NCBI GenBank assembly: GCA_958369225.1
Contig: CATXID010000001.1
Span: 579,638 to 643,637, forward strand
Source: an uncultured Collinsella sp.
GTDB taxonomy: Bacteria; Actinomycetota; Coriobacteriia; Coriobacteriales; Coriobacteriaceae
Direction of reading: 5' to 3'
Length of the DNA stretch: 64,000 bases
The position numbers and the translations under genes were made by a program. How positions within the stretch are numbered: the first letter of the stretch is position 1; every line of letters starts with the position of its first letter. The notes beneath the pieces were generated by a model. It was not told the origin of the DNA. It was given only the letters and a program-made list of their open reading frames with translations, and did not search any database. Shown piece by piece: positions 58,068 to 64,000 of this stretch.

Positions 58068-60674
58068 GTGTCTGATCAACAGCAAGAAAACGAAATAACG
58101 ACGGCGCAAACCGCTCCCGCTGCACCGGTTGCGTCGGACCAGGAACCGATGCCTGCACCGGCGCAGGCATCGGTTCCTGATGCCCCCAGGGCCGCTTCGA
58201 CGTCTGCGCCCGCATCGGCTGAGAAGGTCGCGCCTGCTGCTGGCGAGGGAGTTGCCCCTGCGGCCGAAGAGGATGCCGCGCCCGTAAAGCCCAAGCGCAC
58301 ACGCCGTGCGCCTAAGCCCGCCGCTGACGGCGAGGAGGCTGCAAAGCCCAAGCGTCGCACGACGCGTGTCACGCGCGCGAAGCGACCCGTTGCCGCCGAT
58401 GCCTCGGCCCCCATTTCTGATGAGGTTGCACAGGCCCGCGCGCTGGCACAAATCAGCGAGGCTCAGGTTGTGCGCGCCCGTCGCCGTGCTGCCGAGCGTG
58501 AGGCCGCAGCTCTGACCGAGCTGGTGGCTCCGGGCGTATTCGAGGCGAATGCGGCCACCGAGACCCCTGTCGCGGGGCAGCCGACCGAGAAGCCGGCCCC
58601 GCGCACGCGTCGTCGTGCGGCCAAGTCTCAGCTGGATGCTGAGCAGGCGGCTCAAGAGTCCGGTGAAGCTCCGGCTCGTTCTGCGGTAGGGGAGGGTGCG
58701 CAGCCCTCTGAGTCTGCAGCACCTGCCGAGGCCAACGAGGTTCCCGTTGTCGATCCTGCTCTTCGTCCGCACCGTCGCGGCCGCAAGCCCAAGGCCTTCG
58801 TCGAGGCCGAGAAGGCTGCCGCTGCCGCTGCAGCAGCCGCAGCTCAGGACGCCGCGATGACCGCCGCGCCCGCGCCCGTCGCCGACGCTCCTGCCCAGGG
58901 AGCCGCTGCCACCGAGGCCGGCGCGCCCGTCGAGGGCGAGCCCGCCGATGTTCGCCCCGGTCGCAGCCGTCGCACGGCCGCTAAGCGCTCGTCCAAGGCC
59001 AAGGGTTCGAAAAAGGACGCGGCCGAGGATTCTGACAACGAGGTCGCCGAGGCGACCGTCGACTCCGCTCCCGATGCCGAGAACGCCGGTCAGCCGGCAG
59101 CCGAGAGGCCCAAGCGTACGCGTAAGAAGTCTGCAAAGGCTAAGGCCGCCGAGCAGCAGGCCGATGCTGAGCCCAATGCTAATGCCGACACCAAGGCCGA
59201 TAGCGAAGTCCCGGCCGGCACCGACGCCGCAACTCCGGCGGCCGAGGGCGCCGCGACCGCCGAGACCGACGAGTACGCCCGTCCCAACCGTCGTCAGCAC
59301 AAGCGCAACGACGAGCGCAACGAGCGCAACAACGACCGCCGCAACCGTCAGCGCGATCGCAAGCAGCGCAACAAGGAGCGCAACGCCGCCCCGACCGAGC
59401 CCACGCTTTCGCGCGAGGAACTCGCGGCCATGAAGGTCGCCGAGCTGCGCGAAAAGGCCAAGGAGTTCGAGATCGAGACGACCGGCAAGAAGAAGGCCGA
59501 GCTCGTCGAGGAAATCTACACCACCGCTGCGAAGGCCGAGGGCTTCCGTGACATCAAGGGCATTCTGCAGATTCGCCCGGACAGCTCCGGCATCATCCAT
59601 GCCCACGGCTACATGAAGTCCAACGACGACGCCTTTGTGCCTGCCTACCTCATCCGCTCCGCGCGCCTGCGCACGGGTGACGTGATCGAGGGTCAGCTGC
59701 GTCCTTCGCGCGGCGGCGACAAGCGAGCCGGGCTCGCCAAGATCACGACCGTCAACGGCATTGATCCCGAGCAGATCCGCAACCGCCCCAAGTTTGGCGA
59801 CCTTACCCCGGTCTATCCCAATGAGCCTCTGCGTATGGAGCACGGCAAGGATTCCATCACCGGTCGTGCCATCGACATCGTGTCGCCGATCGGCAAGGGC
59901 CAGCGCGGCCTGATCGTGTCGCCGCCAAAAGCCGGCAAGACCACGATCCTCAAGAAGATCTGCCAGTCTATCTCGATCAACAATCCCGAGGTTCACCTCA
60001 TCTGCCTGCTCGTCGACGAGCGCCCCGAAGAGGTCACTGACATGCAGCGCTCCATCAAGGGCGAGGTTGTTGCCTCGACCTTCGATATGCCCGCCGACAA
60101 CCATACTCGCGTGGCAGAGCTCGTGATCGAGCGTGCCAAACGCATCGTGGAGCTGGGCGGCGACGTCGTGGTGGTGCTCGACTCCATCACACGCCTTGCC
60201 CGCGCCTACAACCTGGCCGCTCCCGCCTCGGGCCGTATCCTATCGGGCGGTGTCGATTCGGCGGCCCTGTATCCGCCCAAGCGTTTCTTGGGCGCTGCCC
60301 GCAACATCGAGAACGGCGGCTCGCTCACCATCCTCGCCTCCGCCCTCATCGATACCGGGTCCAAGATGGACGAGGTCATCTTTGAGGAGTTCAAGGGTAC
60401 CGGCAACATGGAGCTCAAGCTCGACCGCGACCTGGCCGACCGCCGTATCTTCCCGGCCATCGATCCCGTTGCCTCGGGCACGCGCAACGAGGACCTGCTG
60501 GTCGACGAGCAGATGCGCCCGTTTGTCTTTGGCCTGCGCCGTATCCTCGCCGGTATGAACAATACCGAGCGCGCGGCCGCGTCGTTTATCAAGGGCCTCA
60601 AGGGCACCAATACCAACCAGGAGTTCCTGGTGCGTTCGGCAAAAAAGCATAGCGATTACGAGCAGACGTTCTAA
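58068..60674 (+). CDS. rho: Transcription termination factor Rho with long N-terminal extension
   Basis: This 868-residue Rho starts at GTG 58068. Residues 1-405 are disordered and rich in Ala, Pro, Glu, Lys and Arg. Residues about 407-441 are rich in Arg and Asn (HKRNDERNERNNDRRNRQ). A Rho N-terminal helical domain follows (about 447-485). Then come the cold-shock RNA-binding domain (GILQIRPDSSGIIHAHGYM) and the ATPase with GLIVSPPKAGKTTILKK (about 612-628) and VVVLDSITRLARAYN. The R loop and Q loop are conserved. The core is normal; the extension doubles the usual 420 residues, as in other actinobacteria, where it aids termination on GC-rich RNA. A perfect 16-bp hairpin lies in its early coding sequence. 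Confidence 0.96.
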   Translation: MSDQQQENEITTAQTAPAAPVASDQEPMPAPAQASVPDAPRAASTSAPASAEKVAPAAGEGVAPAAEEDAAPVKPKRTRRAPKPAADGEEAAKPKRRTTRVTRAKRPVAADASAPISDEVAQARALAQISEAQVVRARRRAAEREAAALTELVAPGVFEANAATETPVAGQPTEKPAPRTRRRAAKSQLDAEQAAQESGEAPARSAVGEGAQPSESAAPAEANEVPVVDPALRPHRRGRKPKAFVEAEKAAAAAAAAAAQDAAMTAAPAPVADAPAQGAAATEAGAPVEGEPADVRPGRSRRTAAKRSSKAKGSKKDAAEDSDNEVAEATVDSAPDAENAGQPAAERPKRTRKKSAKAKAAEQQADAEPNANADTKADSEVPAGTDAATPAAEGAATAETDEYARPNRRQHKRNDERNERNNDRRNRQRDRKQRNKERNAAPTEPTLSREELAAMKVAELREKAKEFEIETTGKKKAELVEEIYTTAAKAEGFRDIKGILQIRPDSSGIIHAHGYMKSNDDAFVPAYLIRSARLRTGDVIEGQLRPSRGGDKRAGLAKITTVNGIDPEQIRNRPKFGDLTPVYPNEPLRMEHGKDSITGRAIDIVSPIGKGQRGLIVSPPKAGKTTILKKICQSISINNPEVHLICLLVDERPEEVTDMQRSIKGEVVASTFDMPADNHTRVAELVIERAKRIVELGGDVVVVLDSITRLARAYNLAAPASGRILSGGVDSAALYPPKRFLGAARNIENGGSLTILASALIDTGSKMDEVIFEEFKGTGNMELKLDRDLADRRIFPAIDPVASGTRNEDLLVDEQMRPFVFGLRRILAGMNNTERAAASFIKGLKGTNTNQEFLVRSAKKHSDYEQTF
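58141..58178 (+). repeat. Perfect 16-bp hairpin inside rho 5' coding sequence
   Basis: AGGAACCGATGCCTGC (58141-58156) and GCAGGCATCGGTTCCT (58163-58178) pair fully with a six-base loop. It encodes part of the disordered N-terminus (EPMPAPAQASVPDAP), 25 codons after the start. Confidence 0.7.
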
Positions 60675-60711
60675 GTCGCTCGCCGCACGCGACAACAACC
60701 ATAGACATGCC

Positions 60712-60744
60712 AGAAGGGCCGGGGTTTAGATCCTGGCCCTTTTC
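60712..60744 (+). terminator. rho terminator
   Basis: AAGGGCC and GGCCCTT pair with extra GG/CC inside, followed by TTTCG. It lies 40 bp after rho. Confidence 0.7.
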
Positions 60745-60986
60745 GTATAGCCGCTCGCCAACGATTATTGACCTCACGACCGGCAAGCAGCGATTTTCCC
60801 GTTTCAATCCCGCTTCGTCGCTTGCAATCCCCAAGGGGGTTTCGCATAATAGCTGTTAAGCTTCGCGACGGAAAACGCAGATGAAACGAACCATATACCG
60901 TTGCTTTGGGGCATAGCCCCGCTTCATCTTCTCTCGCGCAGCCAACTGAATGATGCGATTTGGGTGCTGGAAGATGGGGAGAGCTC
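60745..60986. other. Gap between rho and the 483-residue membrane protein
   Basis: This presumably carries the promoter of the next gene. No RNA or repeat is recognised. Confidence 0.35.
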
Positions 60987-62438
60987 ATGGCTTCTTCTGA
61001 TGCAACACAACGAGCAGTCCTTGCTGGACTTTCCTGCGGAATCGGCCTTGCCGCTCCCGTAGTGATGTATGCCGCCACGCTGCCGTTTTCGTCGGTGAAC
61101 GAGACGGTCGTCGCGGGCGCTGTTCCCTTTGCCGTGGGTGCGGTGGCGGGTGTGGGCATCTACGCTGCCTCGCTGGGCATTTCCGAGTATCGTGCCGAGC
61201 ACGATGGCCGCTTGTTTGAGCCCGATGCCGTGGGCGGCGCCGCTCAGTTTGGTCGGACCCACAACGAGTTCAAGACCGCCTCGATTCCCGCGCAGCAGCA
61301 GGGGGCGGCACCTCAGCCTGCTCCCCCGGCCGACCAGGCCAATGCCGCACAGCCTTCTTCCGCATTTCTTTCCGGCCTGACCGGTGCGTTCCAGCGCCGC
61401 CACGCCGACGATGGCGTTCCCACCATCGCGCGCGCGGCTAACGCCATGGATGAGGCCGAGGCGTGGTCTATGATTGACAGCATGCTCGATGACGATTCCC
61501 CAGTCAGCTGCGATCCCACGCGCTCACGCGACGTTTACCAGGTCGCTATCGACGAGCTCACCAACGGTGGAAAGACCGGTTCTTACAATCGCGATGACAT
61601 TGCCGCTGCCGCACGCGCCGTCTCGGGCTCTCATGCCGCCCCTGCGGGCAGCACCGCAGCCTTCGTGGCGCTTGTGGCCAACGCCGCCAACAATGCCGCC
61701 TATAACGGCGCGTCGTCGGCTGCGTACACCTCTGCCGCGGCTGCCGCTTCGGCTGGCCAACAGAGCGCAGCTCAGCCGGGTCCTGTCGCCGACCCCTTTG
61801 CCGATGAGCCTCTGGCTGTCGACGAAGAGACCATCGCCGCTCGCCGTGCTGCCGAAAGCTCGCTTTGGGGTGCTTCGGCCCAAATGCAGGCCGCGGAGGC
61901 GGCGCCGTACAACGCCAAGCTCGCCAGCATGCCTATCATTTCCGATGCCAAGGGTGTGGATCTCGCCGATCTTGACGAGCCCGCCGCCATCACCGCTTCT
62001 ATCGATGTCCAGGATCGCGTGGATACCGACAGTCTCCCCGATGCCTCCCTTGAGGAAGATATCCCCATGGCCGATTATTCGGGCCACGAGGACATGTGGG
62101 CCGCCGCCATGGCGATCATGGCCGAGGTCGCCGAGCCCGCCCCCATGGCGGTGTCCACGCCTGCAGCCTCACCTGCGTCGGTTGCTCCCGTCTATGTCGG
62201 CCGCCACAGCTCCGTGCTTCCCGAGGATACCGCGCGTATCTCGCGCGAGGGTATCGAGCGCGCCGAGGCTATCGCTGCCGGCGTTATGGAAAACCGCCGC
62301 CATGAGCGCGTCAATCAGATTCTCGAGGAGGAGATCGACCGTCTGCAGTCTGCGGCGGTGAGGCGCACGGGCCGTGCCTATCTGAGCGTTATCGAGGGTG
62401 GCACCGCCAGCTTTGAGCCGCTCTGTGCGGAGGCATAA
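60987..62438 (+). CDS. Hypothetical membrane protein, Ala-rich
   Basis: The product is 483 residues from ATG 60987 (GGGGAGAGCTC before it). Two N-terminal transmembrane helices (about 8-30 and 38-60; AVLAGLSCGIGLAAPVVMYAA and AGAVPFAVGAVAGVGIYAASLG) precede a long, mostly low-complexity cytosolic or extracellular part rich in Ala, Pro and Asp. The C-terminus has a short helical segment (RREGIERAEAIAAGVMENRRHERVNQILEEEIDRLQ region). No family is recognised; it may be lineage-specific. A VanZ-like gene follows 7 bp later, so the two are co-transcribed. Confidence 0.7.
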   Translation: MASSDATQRAVLAGLSCGIGLAAPVVMYAATLPFSSVNETVVAGAVPFAVGAVAGVGIYAASLGISEYRAEHDGRLFEPDAVGGAAQFGRTHNEFKTASIPAQQQGAAPQPAPPADQANAAQPSSAFLSGLTGAFQRRHADDGVPTIARAANAMDEAEAWSMIDSMLDDDSPVSCDPTRSRDVYQVAIDELTNGGKTGSYNRDDIAAAARAVSGSHAAPAGSTAAFVALVANAANNAAYNGASSAAYTSAAAAASAGQQSAAQPGPVADPFADEPLAVDEETIAARRAAESSLWGASAQMQAAEAAPYNAKLASMPIISDAKGVDLADLDEPAAITASIDVQDRVDTDSLPDASLEEDIPMADYSGHEDMWAAAMAIMAEVAEPAPMAVSTPAASPASVAPVYVGRHSSVLPEDTARISREGIERAEAIAAGVMENRRHERVNQILEEEIDRLQSAAVRRTGRAYLSVIEGGTASFEPLCAEA

Positions 62439-62445
62439 TTTCTGC

Positions 62446-62895
62446 ATGCTTAAACTCGATCGAAAATGGGCGGTCGCGACCTGCCTGATGGTGCTGCTCA
62501 TCTGGGGCAATTCGATGGTTCCCGGCACGGGGTCCGGTTCATTGAGCTTGTCGATTATGGAGGCCGTTCGCGGCTTTCTGAACGGCATGGGGCTTCCGTA
62601 TGAGTGGGTGACCAACTTCGTCGTCCGCAAGTGCGCGCATTTTACCGAGTACATGGTGCTCGGCATTCTGGCGACGCACGCTTTCGATATCGAGGGTCGT
62701 CGCACCTTTGACGTATTGCTTCCCACGGCGGTTTTCCTACTGCTGATCCCCTCGATTGACGAGACGATTCAGCTCTTTGTGCCCGGTCGCGCTGGCATGA
62801 TCACCGACGTGATGATCGACTGCTTCGGAGCGATGACGGGCGTTGTGCTTCGATATCTTCTACGATCGCTCGTATGTGCCAAAAAGGCCGCCTAG
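62446..62895 (+). CDS. VanZ-like membrane protein
   Basis: The product is 149 residues from ATG 62446. It has a signal-anchor-like first helix (WAVATCLMVLLIWGNSMVPG) and the VanZ signature VRKCAHFTEYMVLGILATHAF. IPSIDETIQLFVPGRAGMITDVMIDCFGAMTGVVL is typical of the family. VanZ-like proteins lower teicoplanin susceptibility or act in the envelope by unknown means. It is the second gene of the operon; its stop codon is inside a terminator hairpin. Confidence 0.9.
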   Translation: MLKLDRKWAVATCLMVLLIWGNSMVPGTGSGSLSLSIMEAVRGFLNGMGLPYEWVTNFVVRKCAHFTEYMVLGILATHAFDIEGRRTFDVLLPTAVFLLLIPSIDETIQLFVPGRAGMITDVMIDCFGAMTGVVLRYLLRSLVCAKKAA

Positions 62896-62928
62896 GACAC
62901 ATTGCTTGGTCCTAGGCGGCCTTTCTTT
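62883..62928. terminator. Bidirectional terminator, VanZ-like / ROK kinase genes
   Basis: AAAGGCCGCCTAGGAC (62883-62898) and GTCCTAGGCGGCCTTT (62909-62924) pair perfectly over 16 bp, with A- and T-tracts outside. It ends two convergent genes. Confidence 0.9.
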
Positions 62929-63008
62929 GTTTGGGGGCTTATACAGGGCGTGGCGGCGTTATCCCGTAGGATGGGATTGCTGGACGTTGCGGCGCCCCTT
63001 TGGCTCGC

Positions 63009-63902
63009 CTACTGCTGAAGCGCGGCGGCACCCAGGGCCAGGCAGCCCATGATGCCCTGCTTGCCCTCAAGGCTATTGTTGACGATGTAGGTGTCGATAT
63101 CGTTGACCTCGGGCGTGACGATGTAGCCGTTGAGCATCTCGGCGCACTTTTTGCGGGCGAGCGGCACGATTGGGGTGTGATCGGCAACGCCACCGCCGAT
63201 GATGATCTTCTGCGGGGCATAGCAGAGCGTGTAGGTCATGAGCGCCTGTGCCAGATAGCCCGCGAGCAGGTCCATGGCCTCCGGGTCATCGGCCATGTCT
63301 CCGGCGCTCTTGCCGTCCCAGCGCTTTTTGACGCCGGGACCGGCGATGAGGCCCTCGAGGCAGTTGTCGTGGAAGGGGCAGGCGCTATGCTCGCCGATGG
63401 TGTCGCGCGGGTCGCGCGTGACCAGGATGTGGCCGGCCTCGGGATGCATCATGCCGTGCACGAGCTGGCCGCCCGAGAGCACGCCAGCGCCCACACCGGT
63501 GCCGATCGTCAGGTACACCACGTCGGTGAGGCCCTGCGCGCAGCCAAAGGTGACCTCGCCCAAGCAGGCGACGTTGACGTCGGTATCGTAGCCACAGGGG
63601 ATATTGAGCTCGTTTTGGATGGTGCCCAGCAGGTCGAAGTAGCGCCATGCGGTCTTGGGCGTCTCTAAGATCTTACCGTACTGGGGCGAGGCGGGGTTGA
63701 CCGCGGTGGGGCCAAAGGCGCCGATGCCCAGCGCGGCGATGCCCTTGTCGGCAAACCATGCGTTGACGGCCTCAACGGTCTCCTGCGGGGTCGTGGTCGC
63801 GATCTGCTCGCGCTCCAGGACCGTACCGTCCGCATAGCCCGTGGCGCAGACCATCTTGGTGCCGCCGGCCTCGAGTGCTCCGATAAGCTGCTGCTCTGCC
63901 AT
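63009..63902 (-). CDS. ROK-family sugar kinase (fructokinase-like)
   Basis: This 297-residue protein has the phosphate-1 motif LIGALEAGGTKMVCATG, phosphate-2 VVYLTIGTGVGAGVLSGGQLVHG, and the ROK Zn site HPEAGH with CPFHDNCLEGL (His plus three Cys). IIIGGGVADHTPIVPLARKKC is the adenosine region. The sequence is closest to fructokinases of the ROK group (ScrK/YdhR), but glucose or mannose is possible. It is monocistronic, with AGAGAGGAATACTATG as start signal and a shared terminator. Confidence 0.9.
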   Translation of the reverse strand: MAEQQLIGALEAGGTKMVCATGYADGTVLEREQIATTTPQETVEAVNAWFADKGIAALGIGAFGPTAVNPASPQYGKILETPKTAWRYFDLLGTIQNELNIPCGYDTDVNVACLGEVTFGCAQGLTDVVYLTIGTGVGAGVLSGGQLVHGMMHPEAGHILVTRDPRDTIGEHSACPFHDNCLEGLIAGPGVKKRWDGKSAGDMADDPEAMDLLAGYLAQALMTYTLCYAPQKIIIGGGVADHTPIVPLARKKCAEMLNGYIVTPEVNDIDTYIVNNSLEGKQGIMGCLALGAAALQQ

Positions 63903-64000
63903 AGTATTCCTCTCTCTGGGACGAGTTGCTCCGTGACTAAAGTATAGAGCTCTAAACCATTTAAGAAAGCGCTATAAAAAGAAGCCCTGCAACGCGGCGG

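Noticed and set aside
1..64000. CRISPR array or prophage
   Set aside because: No regularly spaced repeats and no integrase, capsid, portal or terminase genes were seen. The RAYT is not a phage gene.

Overview
The window looks like chromosomal DNA of a high-GC, anaerobic gut actinobacterium of the Coriobacteriia, most likely Collinsella or a close relative. The signs are GC-rich codon use, a CarD-like regulator, a Rho with a very long disordered basic N-terminal extension, ATP-type PEP carboxykinase, a radical-SAM pyruvate-formate-lyase-activase-like protein, and two members of an endonuclease-like family I associate with Coriobacteriia. Species assignment is inference.

Layout. 0-6 kb: a metal-sensing ArsR/HMA pair (minus strand) with a textbook operator, an endonuclease-like protein, a DnaQ-type exonuclease, a His-rich ArsP_2-type exporter, a YaiI-type protein and an HdeD-type membrane protein. 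6-14.3 kb: a nitroreductase, two tandem histidine phosphatases, a DUF1015-like protein, an M20 peptidase, a second endonuclease-like protein and serC-serA. 14.6-31.5 kb: a BREX-like phage-defence island. 31.5-64 kb: core metabolism and information genes (K+/H+ antiporter, flippase, pckA, a B3/4-domain protein, MarR, DegV, an MGMT-type protein, trpS, a TagO/WecA-type transferase, a radical SAM protein, tRNA-Ala, pncB, proB, proA, an HD protein, a RAYT transposase, CarD, argS, rho, a VanZ-like protein and a ROK kinase).

The defence island is the most interesting part. It has brxA, brxB, brxC, pglX and pglZ as in type 1 BREX, but I see no brxL. Between pglX and pglZ sit three extra genes: a tandem winged-helix protein that also carries a domain resembling the N-terminus of PglZ, a ParB-like (DGNRR) protein, and an SNF2-type helicase. 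pglX itself is split. Its methyltransferase/target-recognition part ends at a TAG and its C-terminal part resumes about 700 bp later; an HTH-domain gene lies in between. All three frames are in register, separated only by two in-frame stop codons. The island is visibly more A+T-rich than its surroundings, which suggests horizontal acquisition.

A second theme is short dispersed repeats. Several families of stem-loop elements lie directly behind stop codons and probably act as terminators. Many carry a GGGGACAGG-like core in the loop. A RAYT (REP-associated tyrosine transposase) gene sits between two oppositely oriented copies of one family. Other imperfect palindromes, a 123-bp inverted-repeat element and degenerate repeats occupy most of the longer intergenic gaps. 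A structured minus-strand RNA near 44.7 kb is a candidate 6S RNA.
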